From the NCBI RefSeq assembly GCF_019396345.1, contig NZ_JAHKRM010000049.1:1-64000 (forward strand): a stretch of DNA of 64,000 nucleotides, in the 5' to 3' direction. Below, one piece after another: positions 17,876 to 25,587 of the stretch. Origin of the DNA: Nonomuraea guangzhouensis. Its GTDB lineage: Bacteria > Actinomycetota > Actinomycetes > Streptosporangiales > Streptosporangiaceae. Made by a program: the position numbers and the translations under genes. The notes beneath the pieces were generated by a model. That model had not been told where the DNA came from, did not search any database, and saw nothing but the letters and a program-made list of their open reading frames with translations. How positions within the stretch are numbered: position 1 is the stretch's first letter; each line of letters starts with the position of its first letter.

Positions 17876-18520
17876 TCACGGCGGTGGCTCGGGCTCGTGG
17901 GTGATGAGGGTTTCGATGGCCGTGCAGAGCAGGTGGATGCTTCGATGGAATTTCTCGTCCTGGCCGTGCCTGGGGGCTTCCTCGAAGGTCAGGGGAAAGC
18001 GGGTGCGCAGGTCGGCGTAGCGCTCCGGGGTGATGGCGGGGGCCTGGGACTCGCTCTGTTCCTGAAGGGCGAACCCGGTGATGTGGCTCAGGAGGGTGTC
18101 GGCGGCTGTGACGAGGTGCGGGCGGGGGACGCCGGCGTCCAGGAGGGTCCGCAGGAGGCGCTCCATGAGGGACAGACCCCCGGTGCTGAGCATCTTGGGG
18201 CTGTCGGCCAGGAGGATGGCGCCGCCCGGGTGCTCGTGGAGGCTCCGGCGGAGGGTGGCGGCCTGGACCTCGACCTCCTCCCGCCAGGTGGACTCGGGCG
18301 GAAGGGCCTCCATGGCGGCCGTGGCGGCGTCGTAGGCCTGCAGGCATACGCGGTCGGCCATCATCGCCAGCAGGTCGTTCTTGCTCTTGACGTGGTAATA
18401 GAGGCTGCCGGCCGTGGCGTCGAGACGCACGGCCACCTGGCGCATGGACAGGCCGTGGTAGCCGACCTCGGCGAACGTGGCCATCCCCGCGTCGACGATC
18501 CGCTCCTGGGTGAGCTTCAT
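17876..18520 (-). CDS. TetR-family regulator of the adjacent rhomboid-like gene
   Basis: 214 residues with an N-terminal TetR helix-turn-helix (FAEVGYHGLSMRQVAVRLDATAGSLYYHVKSK) and a C-terminal ligand domain. The ATG at 18520 is chosen because TACGGT lies 6 nt upstream with no Shine-Dalgarno (leaderless) and because the domain begins there; a start at 18547 is possible. It is divergent from a membrane gene, with two copies of a GAACNCNGTTTGAA element between them, the classical arrangement for a local repressor. Confidence 0.88.
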   Translation of the reverse strand: MKLTQERIVDAGMATFAEVGYHGLSMRQVAVRLDATAGSLYYHVKSKNDLLAMMADRVCLQAYDAATAAMEALPPESTWREEVEVQAATLRRSLHEHPGGAILLADSPKMLSTGGLSLMERLLRTLLDAGVPRPHLVTAADTLLSHITGFALQEQSESQAPAITPERYADLRTRFPLTFEEAPRHGQDEKFHRSIHLLCTAIETLITHEPEPPP

Positions 18521-18541
18521 GGCTCTACCGTAGCGCATTTT

Positions 18542-18598
18542 GAACACCGTTTGAATCCTGTGCTAACCTCGCCGCAGCGGTTTCGAACGCTGTTTGAA
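18542..18598. promoter_or_regulatory. Twin TetR operators between the TetR and rhomboid-like genes
   Basis: GAACACCGTTTGAA (18542-18555) and GAACGCTGTTTGAA (18585-18598) differ at two positions and are 43 bp apart, about four helical turns. Each has an AAC-N3-GTT core dyad typical of TetR operators. One is next to the regulator's -10 box, the other next to the membrane gene's start. Confidence 0.7.
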
Positions 18599-18609
18599 AG
18601 GGGCCTGCC

Positions 18610-19269
18610 ATGAGTGAGTTGCTGTTCTCCGCCACCACGGCCGCGCTGATGGTGATGATGATCAACAGCGGGCTGGCACTGGGGCCGGCGCGTGGCCGGC
18701 CCATCCCATGGGTCGCGGTGGGGCTGACGGCGCTGGCCATATGTGGGGTGGTGATCCAGCTGGCGTGGTCCGGGGCGATGGACGCGCTCGACAATGACCC
18801 CGCCAAGACCGGGTGGTGGCGGGTCCTGACCTCGGTCTTCATGCAGAACGGCGGCGTCGCCGGAGCCGTGTGGAATATCGCGACGCTCGCCATCGTGGCG
18901 GCCCTGGCGCAGTGGTTCTGGGGCGGGCCGCTGACGGTGGCGCTGTTCGCGGGCGGGATCTTCCTGCCGGAGTGGGTCGACGCGCTCCTCGGGATGGGCG
19001 GCCCCAGCACCGATCCGCGTAATTTCGCCGGCAGCTCGGGAGCCACCTACTTCCTGGGGGCAACCTTGGCGACGGCCCTGGTGATGCGGACCCGGCTCTT
19101 GAAGGAGCGACTGCTCGCGGTCAGTGTGCCGCTGCTGGGGTTAGCGATGTGGTTCGCGCAGAGCAACGGGCACGGGCTGGTGACGGCGTACGGGTTCATC
19201 ACCGGCTTCCTGGCGTGGGTCGCGTGGCGAGCGATCGAGACTCGCCGGGAGTCGGCTCATCGCAGATAG
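18610..19269 (+). CDS. Rhomboid-family intramembrane protease-like protein
   Basis: A 219-residue polytopic membrane protein with about six hydrophobic segments. The rhomboid-type active site appears as GSSG (residues 141-144, nucleophile Ser143) and NGHGLVTAYGFITGF (His188) in a later segment. WWRVLTSVFMQNGGVAGAVWN corresponds to the family WR-x-x-T-x-x-F-x-H-x-x-x-x-H region, but its histidines are absent. Good Shine-Dalgarno (AAAGGGG). Its expression is probably repressed by the divergent TetR. Membrane-protease function is inferred from the two catalytic residues. Confidence 0.68.
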   Translation: MSELLFSATTAALMVMMINSGLALGPARGRPIPWVAVGLTALAICGVVIQLAWSGAMDALDNDPAKTGWWRVLTSVFMQNGGVAGAVWNIATLAIVAALAQWFWGGPLTVALFAGGIFLPEWVDALLGMGGPSTDPRNFAGSSGATYFLGATLATALVMRTRLLKERLLAVSVPLLGLAMWFAQSNGHGLVTAYGFITGFLAWVAWRAIETRRESAHRR

Positions 19270-19287
19270 TGAGCCACTACCTGCGAT
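19259..19287 (+). terminator. Hairpin terminator overlapping the rhomboid-like stop codon
   Basis: Arms ATCGCAG-A-TAGTG and CACTA-C-CTGCGAT pair over 12 bp with one A/C mismatch and a 3-nt loop. The hairpin begins within the last codons and ends 18 nt after the stop. Confidence 0.7.
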
Positions 19288-19626
19288 AACCAGGGGGTGG
19301 CCGTGCGCGCCTTCGAGACGCTCGGAACGCTTCAAGGAGCGACTGACGCAGGCTCAGGCCGATTGACGGCGCGACGGCTTCGCCATGGACTACGGCATCA
19401 CGCCGCGCCGTCTCACCATCCGGTCCGGGCTGTAGGACGTACCGCAGCTCGCCCGCTTTGCCCCGGTGATCGAGTTGCTCGGTGGTTAGCGCGGTCGGCG
19501 TCTTCTCCCGTGAGAGGGCGCATGACGAGGCGTTCGGTTTCCAGTCGGCTCATGGGTGTCAGCGCGCCGGGAGATCTACCACCCTGTCACCAATCCCGGA
19601 ATGATGCGCGCACGGTCGGGCACGTG
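19288..19626. other. Intergenic stretch without a recognisable gene
   Basis: About 340 bp between convergent genes. Short open frames exist, but none has a start signal or recognisable product. A phrase reading DYGITPRRLTIRSGL followed by a stop (near 19389-19436) may be the tail of a decayed gene, but that is too little to name it. Confidence 0.4.
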
Positions 19627-20523
19627 TCACCCGGTCGCGTCGAGAGTGGGACGGAGCTCAGCCCAGGCCCATGCTCCGAGCGTCGTGTCGGTCGTGGTCA
19701 CGGGGGTCCGCGGCTGCTCGGGGACGAATCCTTCGCGCAGTCCGGTCGACATGCCCATGATGCCCTCGACCTGCGCCGGGGACATGCCGGCGCCGGCCAG
19801 CGTGGCGCGCATGTCGTCGTCGGCAACGCGGTGGGCGGTGACCGTGCGGCCCAGGACGTCGCCGACCACGGCCAGGGCGTCGTCCCAGGACAGGTCCTTC
19901 GGTCCGTGCACTCCCTGCACCCGGCGTCCCGACCAGTCGGCGCGCAGCAGCAGGGACGCGGCCACCGCGGCGATGTCGGCCGGAGCGACCCAGGAGAACG
20001 GGTTGCCGGTGGGCAGGACCACGGCCACGGTGCCCGAGCGGATGCCGTCGAGCTCGAACAGCAGGTTGCTGAAGAAGTAGCCGCACCGCAGGTGGGTGAC
20101 GGCGAGGCCGGCGTGCTTGGCGACGACCCGGTCCAGCGTCTCCTCGACGCGGGCCAGCCCGTCGATCTCACCGGCGCCCTCGCGGAGCTCCGCTCCGACG
20201 CTGCTCTGCAGGACGGTGCGGGGGATGTGGTTCTCGGCGACCGCGGCGGCGACGATCTCACCGATCTCGGCATACGCCGCGACGGGGTCGTCGGCCTCGC
20301 CGGGCGGCACGACCAGGAACAGCGCGTCGACGCCACGGGTCGCCTCGGTGACCGCCGCGGCGTCCCGCAGGTCGACCTCGCGGGCGTCGACGAGGTCGCC
20401 CCAGGTCGCGCGGGGCTGCTCGGGGTGGCGGCTCAGCAGCCGCGGACGGACACCGGCTCGGACCAGGTGACCGATCAGGAAGCGGCCGACGTTTCCGGAC
20501 GGTGCTGTGATTGCGATCTCCAT
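19627..20523 (-). CDS. NmrA-like NAD(P)H-binding protein
   Basis: 298 residues from the ATG at 20523. The N-terminal Rossmann motif APSGNVGRFLIGHL, the DALFLVVPP strand and the FFSNLLFELDGI region are typical of atypical SDRs of the NmrA/quinone-reductase-2 group. Such proteins sense NADP or reduce small quinones. It is divergent from a WYL regulator 62 bp away, which probably controls it; this NAD(P)H-binding protein and YafY/WYL pair is common in actinobacteria. Confidence 0.85.
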   Translation of the reverse strand: MEIAITAPSGNVGRFLIGHLVRAGVRPRLLSRHPEQPRATWGDLVDAREVDLRDAAAVTEATRGVDALFLVVPPGEADDPVAAYAEIGEIVAAAVAENHIPRTVLQSSVGAELREGAGEIDGLARVEETLDRVVAKHAGLAVTHLRCGYFFSNLLFELDGIRSGTVAVVLPTGNPFSWVAPADIAAVAASLLLRADWSGRRVQGVHGPKDLSWDDALAVVGDVLGRTVTAHRVADDDMRATLAGAGMSPAQVEGIMGMSTGLREGFVPEQPRTPVTTTDTTLGAWAWAELRPTLDATG

Positions 20524-20585
20524 GACGTTCACCGTACGGGTAGATGTGGCCGGATCATGTCCGCGATTGTGGAGACACTGGAGCT

Positions 20586-21311
20586 ATGACCGACTTCTCC
20601 CCGGCCGACGGCGATCCCGCCGGGCGGACCATCCGGCTGCTGGAGTTGCTGGCCGCCCGGCCGGATTGGTCGGCTTCCGATCTCGCCGGGCGTCTCGAGG
20701 TCAGCACCCGCACCGTGCGTCGCGACGTGGCCCGCCTGCAGAGCCTCGGCTACGCCGTCGAGAGCCGGCCCGGGCCGGGTGGCCACTACGCGCTGCGCCC
20801 GGGGCGCCGGATGCTGCCGCTGGTCTTCCAGGATGACGAGGTCGTCGCTCTGGTCGCGGCCCTGCGCATGGTCGAGGGGATCCTCGCCGGAGACGCCGCG
20901 CCCCGCGCGCTGGCCAAGCTGTCGCAGGTGCTCCCGCGGCGGCTGCGCGCCGTCCTGGACACCGCCGCCGCGGGCAGCGAGAGCGTCGGTGGCGAGCGCG
21001 GGGGTGTGGAGCCTTCGACCCTGGCGGTGCTGCTCCGCGCGGCCGATCAGGACCTCGTGCTGCGGTTCGGCTACCGCGACCGGCACGGAGCCGCCAGCCG
21101 ACGGCGGGTGGAGGCGGTGCGGTGCTTCTACGCCCGCGGACGCTGGTACGTTCTCGCCCACGACCTCGACGCCGGCGACTGGCGGGTGTTCCGCCTCGAC
21201 CGCGTGCGGGAGCCGGAGGCGGGGGAACCGGGGTCCGGCGACCGTGGTCGGCCGGCCGCGGACCTCGCGACTTGGCTCGCCACGGACTTCGGCCGTCGAC
21301 CCGAGGGCTGA
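20586..21311 (+). CDS. YafY-type HTH/WYL-domain transcriptional regulator
   Basis: 241 residues. A DeoR/HTH_11 winged helix (residues 15-70, WSASDLAGRLEVSTRTVRRDVARL) is followed by a WYL ligand domain with GRWYVLAHDLDAGDWRVFRLDRV. WYL domains bind small nucleic-acid-related or other ligands to control DNA binding. Likely target: the divergent NmrA-like gene. The stop region contains a short GGGCTGA tandem repeat. Confidence 0.9.
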   Translation: MTDFSPADGDPAGRTIRLLELLAARPDWSASDLAGRLEVSTRTVRRDVARLQSLGYAVESRPGPGGHYALRPGRRMLPLVFQDDEVVALVAALRMVEGILAGDAAPRALAKLSQVLPRRLRAVLDTAAAGSESVGGERGGVEPSTLAVLLRAADQDLVLRFGYRDRHGAASRRRVEAVRCFYARGRWYVLAHDLDAGDWRVFRLDRVREPEAGEPGSGDRGRPAADLATWLATDFGRRPEG

Positions 21312-21538
21312 GGGCTGAGGGCTCAGGCGGTGGTGGCGGCAGTGGTAATGAGCGCCCGGCCGCCGACACGGACGATGATGGGCGCGCCAGCGGGGCCGAG
21401 AATGTCGTGGCTGTGATCTCAACGATGATCAGTAACGCTATGTGACTTCGATCATCTTGGTCGAGCATGGCGAGATTGCCGGACGTCCGGTCTGGAGGCT
21501 GACGCCCGCGGGGGCTCCGCGAAAGCCGGGTGTTGGGA

Positions 21539-23830
21539 TCAGGCGCGGTGGCGGCCTCCGCGTGATCCCCTATGAGTTGTGCGCGGCTGGGGGTGTGCCG
21601 GGGCGACGGCTTGCGTTCGTGGGGTCACGAGCAGGTCGCCATCCGCCACTCGTTGCTCGCCGTTCGCGGCCCGCAGTTCGTCGGACCAGGCTCGCAGTTC
21701 GTCCATGACGGTGGGCGAGGCGGCCGGCGCCTCCTGGCTGTGCTGGCGGCGAGCACGGGTGTCGAAGGCGTCCGTGCGGGGCGGGACGGCCGACGGGAGG
21801 CGGTGGCGGCGGCCTCGTGACGGAGCATCCTGGGCGAACGCCTCCGCGCCGTGGGCAGCGCCCAGGGGACGATGACGGCGCCCGCGCAGGGGGTTGTCCG
21901 AGCCGAAGGGGGCCGCCTCCTCGACAGGGTGTCCGCTGCGGCGGCGCCGCCCGTAGTAGCCGCCCGTCTGAGGACTCTCCGCCTGCTCGGCGGTGGGCCA
22001 GGGCTCGGTCGCGCGCGTGTACGGCGTGTGCGAGTCGGGGTGCTGAGGCGTGGTGTGCGAGTCGGGGTGCTGGGACGCGGTGTACGAACCGGGGTGTTGA
22101 GGCGTGGTGTACGAACCGGGGTGCTGGGACGCGGCGCGTGAGCCGGGCTGCGGGTGTGTGGTGCGCGAGCCGGGGTGCTGGGACGCGGTACGCGAGCCAA
22201 AATACTGCGGCGTGGTCTGCGAACCAGGGTGCTGGGACGCGGCGCGGGGCTTGGGACGATGCGGCGCACTGTCACGGCGCGTCGAAGGCGTGCTGTCACG
22301 GCCCGCGGACGGCGTGAAGGCGTCGAACCGCGTCGTCGCCGCCACGGGGACCGGCGAGAACGCGTCGAACTCCGTCGTCGCCTCGGGGATCGGCGCCGAG
22401 GCCCGCGCCAGCAGGTCGGCGATCGGCTCCAACGGCTTCAACCGCTCCAGGATCGACCGGCTCGCACCGGTCACCAGGCGCGGGTCGGTCACGTCGAGGC
22501 GCGGCTCGCTCCCGAGCGCGGACGCGACGACCTCGGCGGGGACGGCGAAGTCGAAGTCGGTCGACGCGATGAGCTCGTTCGAGGCGGTGAGCTTGGCCGG
22601 GGCGGCGAGTTCGGCTGGGGCACTGAAGGCGAGGTCGCTCGCGGTGATGAGCTCAGCCGGAGCGGTGAAGGCGAGGTCGCTCGTGGTGATGAGTTCGGCC
22701 GGGGTGGTGACGGCGAGGTCGCTCGCCGTGGTGAGAGCCGCCGTGGTGAGAGCCGGGGTGGTGAGAGCCGGGGTGGTCGTGCGGGCCAGGGCGGGTGCCG
22801 TCTCGGTGCGGGGCTTGCGGCGGCGGCGCCGGTGGCCGACGGCTGCCGGGGCAGGGGCGGCGAGGGCGGCCGCGCGGGCCGGCCGTACGCGCATGTTCCT
22901 GGTCTTGGCGACGGCGAGCACCGCGATGGCGGCCACCAGTGCGGAGCCGATCAGCGCGGGAGACGAGAGCGTGGGCACCGGCGTGGCGGACGACGCGTCG
23001 ACGATGGTCGGAAGGGGAGCGGGGTCGCTGGTGACCGCGTTGGTGTCGGCGGTGGCCGGCTTGGCGTGCTTGCCCTTCTTGGGCGCCTGTTCGGCGGCCT
23101 TCGTGGTGGCCGCGGGCGACGACTTGCGGGTGGCCGTGGGGGCGGGGGAGACGGCCTGCTTGGGGCGGGTGGCGAGGGGGGCCTGGAGGTGCTCGCCCTG
23201 CCCGACTCCTCCCTGCCCGATGCGGGTGATCATGTCGACGAGCGAGGTGTCGTCGGGGAGTTGGAGCTTGCCCACGTCGGTCGTGGAGGTGGACGCCTGC
23301 TCGTTCGCCCGCTGCTGCGCGTCCTGCTCGCCCTCGACCTGCTTCTTGGCGGCCTCGTTCTCCAGGCGGGTCTTGACCTTCTCCGGGTAGCCGTAGCCGA
23401 CGACCTTGCTGGTGTCGCGTTCCTTGCGCTTGGCGACGCCGCCGTCGATGTTGCCCTCGATCGTGAAGATCGTGTCACCCTCGACCTTGGTCACCAAGCC
23501 GACGTGGTCGATGGCGTCAATGTCGTTCGAGCCGCCCCAGTCGTAGAAGACGAAGGCGCCGGGCTGGGGCTTGTGGCCCCAGGCGCCATGCTCCTTGAAC
23601 CACTCGGCGTGCTGCACCGTCCAGGCGAACTGGCCGATCCAGTCCTCGTAGCCGAGCTTGTGCGCGGCCCACGACAGGTACATGTCACACCAAGGGGCGG
23701 AGCTGTAGTCGGCGTCGAACTCGACGTTCTTGCCGTACCAGTGGCCGAACTTGGTGTACGCATCGCCTTTCTCGGAGTAGCCGAGCTGACTCTCGAGCAG
23801 GTCGATGAACTTCTTCATCTCTGGCGTCAT
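21539..23830 (-). CDS. CHAP-domain membrane protein with repetitive Pro/Ser/Thr tail
   Basis: 763 residues. A CHAP amidase/peptidase domain occupies residues 1-150 with Cys48 (APWCDMYLSW), His109 (AIDHVGLV) and the EGN at 125-127. A charged coiled-coil-like stretch (150-180) and a Pro/Ala/Lys linker lead to one membrane segment (about 292-309), followed by positively charged residues. The tail holds 13-residue repeats of the SDLAFTAPAELIT type and eight 9-residue repeats (SQHPGSxTT/PQHPGSxTA). No N-terminal signal peptide is present, so the topology is odd: the basic flank predicts CHAP outside and tail inside. Likely cell-wall remodelling; the start is uncertain. Confidence 0.78.
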   Translation of the reverse strand: MTPEMKKFIDLLESQLGYSEKGDAYTKFGHWYGKNVEFDADYSSAPWCDMYLSWAAHKLGYEDWIGQFAWTVQHAEWFKEHGAWGHKPQPGAFVFYDWGGSNDIDAIDHVGLVTKVEGDTIFTIEGNIDGGVAKRKERDTSKVVGYGYPEKVKTRLENEAAKKQVEGEQDAQQRANEQASTSTTDVGKLQLPDDTSLVDMITRIGQGGVGQGEHLQAPLATRPKQAVSPAPTATRKSSPAATTKAAEQAPKKGKHAKPATADTNAVTSDPAPLPTIVDASSATPVPTLSSPALIGSALVAAIAVLAVAKTRNMRVRPARAAALAAPAPAAVGHRRRRRKPRTETAPALARTTTPALTTPALTTAALTTASDLAVTTPAELITTSDLAFTAPAELITASDLAFSAPAELAAPAKLTASNELIASTDFDFAVPAEVVASALGSEPRLDVTDPRLVTGASRSILERLKPLEPIADLLARASAPIPEATTEFDAFSPVPVAATTRFDAFTPSAGRDSTPSTRRDSAPHRPKPRAASQHPGSQTTPQYFGSRTASQHPGSRTTHPQPGSRAASQHPGSYTTPQHPGSYTASQHPDSHTTPQHPDSHTPYTRATEPWPTAEQAESPQTGGYYGRRRRSGHPVEEAAPFGSDNPLRGRRHRPLGAAHGAEAFAQDAPSRGRRHRLPSAVPPRTDAFDTRARRQHSQEAPAASPTVMDELRAWSDELRAANGEQRVADGDLLVTPRTQAVAPAHPQPRTTHRGSRGGRHRA
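22022..22237 (-). repeat. Eight 27-bp repeats in the CHAP protein tail
   Basis: The repeats encode alternating SQHPGSxTT and PQHPGSxTA units, giving a higher-order period of 54 bp. The unit nearest the C-terminus reads PQHPDSHTP. Some copies have drifted (PQYFGSRTA, HPQPGSRAA). Confidence 0.85.
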
Positions 23831-24000
23831 GGACGTGCGAAGGAACCTTCCGGGCAAGACCGGGTTTATCCACACAGCCCTGGGTACGTGGGACGTGTGT
23901 AGCAAAACCGGAGGCCTGTCGTCTTCCGTGATGAAGGAGGCTACCGTGGCGAAAGAGCAGGTCACGCCTGGGTCAAGGTAGCTCCAAAGGTAATGCGCAC
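23831..24000 (-). other. Long, less GC-rich leader upstream of the CHAP gene
   Basis: A TTGACC hexamer (minus strand, near 24010) lies 17-18 nt from TACCTT/TTACCT, which would give a 5' leader of about 150 nt. The leader can form a hairpin (CACACGTCCC against GGGCTGTGTG, about 23870-23903). GCAGGTCA occurs twice on the plus strand (23957 and 24008). I looked for the ydaO c-di-AMP riboswitch, often found before CHAP/NlpC genes, and did not find its conserved segments. Confidence 0.35.
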
Positions 24001-24078
24001 CAAAACAGCAGGTCAAAAGCTTGCCAGAAATGTCCCGACAAGGACGGTTTGATAGTAAAAGATCTACCTTTGGGTGTC

Positions 24079-24111
24079 TAGAACGTGTTTTGGTAGAACG
24101 TGTTCTAAGAT
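24079..24111 (+). promoter_or_regulatory. Tandem KstR-like operators overlapping a leaderless promoter
   Basis: TAGAACGTGTTCTA (24094-24107) is a perfect palindrome matching the KstR consensus TnnAACnnGTTnnA. A second half-degenerate copy, TAGAACGTGTTTTG, lies at 24079-24092. A -10 box TAAGAT (24106-24111) overlaps the first site's end and is exactly 6 nt from the ATG at 24118, so binding would block transcription. Confidence 0.7.
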
Positions 24112-24117
24112 GCTGCA

Positions 24118-24759
24118 ATGACGATCGACGTCGCCGCCGGCGACTCCCGCATCGCCGCCCTGTGCGCCCTGGCCCAGCAGACCAGAGACCTGATGGACGC
24201 GGTGCTGATCACTGACGTCGACGAGGACGAGCTGGTGGCCGTGACCGCCGAGCTGGCCGCTTTGACCGAACGTCTCGAAGCGACCCGCCGCGTGTCCGCG
24301 CGGCCTTTCGACATCGCGCCGGACGGCACCGTACGCCACCTGGGCAACGCCGCCATCGGCGCCGCCAACCCGTTCGCGGTGCCGCTGGTCGTGGAGCGGG
24401 CCGCGAGCGGCGGGGTACGGGCGGAGGTGTCGTTCCGGCCGCTGCACGAGGGGCCGCCCGGCTTCGTACACGGCGGGATCATCGCGATGGCCCTCGACCA
24501 CCTGCTGGGGCAGGCGGTCGCCGTCGCCGGGCTGGCGGCTATGACGGGCACTCTGACTCTGCGCTACCGGGCGCCCGTGCCGTACGGCCGGCCGGTGGTC
24601 GTGACGGCGGAGCACACGCGTACGGAGGGGCGCAAGGCGTGGGCGGACGGCCGGGTGTCGCTGCCGGACGGCACGGTGCTCGCCGAGGCGACCGGCCTGT
24701 TCATCACCCCGACGGCCTGGCTGGACGGACCGCCGTCGGCGGCCCGCGTCGGTCAGTAG
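24118..24759 (+). CDS. PaaI/YbgC-type hotdog-fold acyl-CoA thioesterase
   Basis: 213 residues with a C-terminal hotdog thioesterase domain: GPPGFVHGGIIAMALDHLLGQA is the catalytic helix region and GTLTLRYRAPVPYGRPV the central strand. The N-terminal 90 residues form a helical extension typical of actinobacterial members. It hydrolyses an acyl- or aryl-CoA. The mRNA appears leaderless and is controlled by two KstR-like sites, which suggests a place in a steroid or lipid regulon. Its stop lies inside a 17-bp repeat array shared with the convergent SDR gene. Confidence 0.88.
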   Translation: MTIDVAAGDSRIAALCALAQQTRDLMDAVLITDVDEDELVAVTAELAALTERLEATRRVSARPFDIAPDGTVRHLGNAAIGAANPFAVPLVVERAASGGVRAEVSFRPLHEGPPGFVHGGIIAMALDHLLGQAVAVAGLAAMTGTLTLRYRAPVPYGRPVVVTAEHTRTEGRKAWADGRVSLPDGTVLAEATGLFITPTAWLDGPPSAARVGQ

Positions 24760-24861
24760 TCCGCGCCCGTCAGTAGCCTGCGCCGGTCGGTAGTCCGCGC
24801 CCGTGAGTAGCCTGCGCCGGTCGGTAGTCCGCGCCCGTCAGTAGCCCGCGCCCGTCAGTAG
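24752..24861. repeat. 17-bp tandem repeat array spanning two convergent stop codons
   Basis: Six full units of GTCRGTAGYCYGCGCCS (starting at 24752, 24769, 24786, 24803, 24820 and 24837) plus a partial one. The thioesterase TAG (24757-24759) lies in unit 1 and the SDR TGA (24838-24840, minus strand) in unit 6. Units 2-5 also show a 34-bp higher-order period. Confidence 0.9.
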
Positions 24862-25587
24862 GCCGCCGTCCACGGTGAACTCGCTGCCGGTGCAGTAGCT
24901 GGATCGGTCCGAGGCCAGGAATGCCACCACGTGCGACACCTCCACCGGTTTGGCGAAGCGCTTGGTGACCATGCTGCGGAGGAACGCGTCCGCGTCCACC
25001 TCGCGCATGATCTCGGGGTCCATGGCCATCGAGGTGTTGATCGCCCCGGGATGCACCGAGTTGACGCGGATCTTGAAGCGGGCCAGCTCCCGGGCGGCCG
25101 CCTTGGTGACCCCCCGGATGGCGAACTTCGAGGCCGAGTACGCCGACATCCCTTCGGCACCGATGAAGCCCTCGACCGAGGAGATGTTCACGATCGAACC
25201 GCGTCCGGCGGCCCGCATCGGCTCGATCGCCGACTTGACGCCGAGCCAGGTGCCCTTGAGGTTCACCTCGATCACGCGGTCGAACTCCTCGACCGTCATT
25301 TCCTCGATGCGTCGAAATTTCAGGATCCCGGCGTTGTTGACCAGGATGTCTAACTTGCCGTACATGTCGACGGCGGTCGTGACCGCGCGCGCCCACTCAT
25401 CCGGCGCGGTGACGTCGTGATGGACGAAGGGCGCGCCCGTCTCCTCGGCCAGCGCCTTGCCCTCCTCGTCCAGCACGTCACCGAACACCACGCGCGCCCC
25501 TTCCTCCAGGAACAGCCGCACATGCGCCTCGCCCATGCCGCGCGCTCCGCCGGTGATCAGCGCCACCTTGCCGTCAAGCAGTCCCAT
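24838..25587 (-). CDS. Short-chain dehydrogenase (FabG/3alpha-HSD-like)
   Basis: A 249-residue classical SDR. TGGARGMG is the nucleotide-binding turn, NNAG stabilises the core, and the active site is Ser in NISSVEG with YSASK (Tyr and Lys). The C-terminal VDGGLLTGAGY is typical of 20-beta/3-alpha-hydroxysteroid-type SDRs. GGAGGT precedes the ATG at 25587. Its start overlaps the ATP-grasp ligase gene by 14 bp, so it is the last gene of a five-gene minus-strand operon led by the OB-fold gene. Likely oxidises a hydroxyacyl-CoA or hydroxysteroid. Confidence 0.9.
   Translation of the reverse strand: MGLLDGKVALITGGARGMGEAHVRLFLEEGARVVFGDVLDEEGKALAEETGAPFVHHDVTAPDEWARAVTTAVDMYGKLDILVNNAGILKFRRIEEMTVEEFDRVIEVNLKGTWLGVKSAIEPMRAAGRGSIVNISSVEGFIGAEGMSAYSASKFAIRGVTKAAARELARFKIRVNSVHPGAINTSMAMDPEIMREVDADAFLRSMVTKRFAKPVEVSHVVAFLASDRSSYCTGSEFTVDGGLLTGAGY

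Noticed and set aside
19297..20589. A 430-codon plus-strand frame over the NmrA-like gene
   Set aside because: Antisense shadow; the minus strand encodes a well-formed Rossmann protein.
21425..21457. GATGATC/GATCATC inverted arms between the WYL regulator and CHAP genes
   Set aside because: The loop is long and the arms short (7 bp); it could be chance in a convergent gap, so it is not listed as a terminator.
22154..23902. A 582-codon plus-strand frame opposite the CHAP gene
   Set aside because: Low-complexity Gly/Arg/Val product, no domain, and complete overlap with a gene having a clear catalytic domain.
23831..24117. ydaO-type c-di-AMP riboswitch before the CHAP gene
   Set aside because: The conserved purine-rich loops and closing pseudoknot segments of ydaO are not found on the minus strand.
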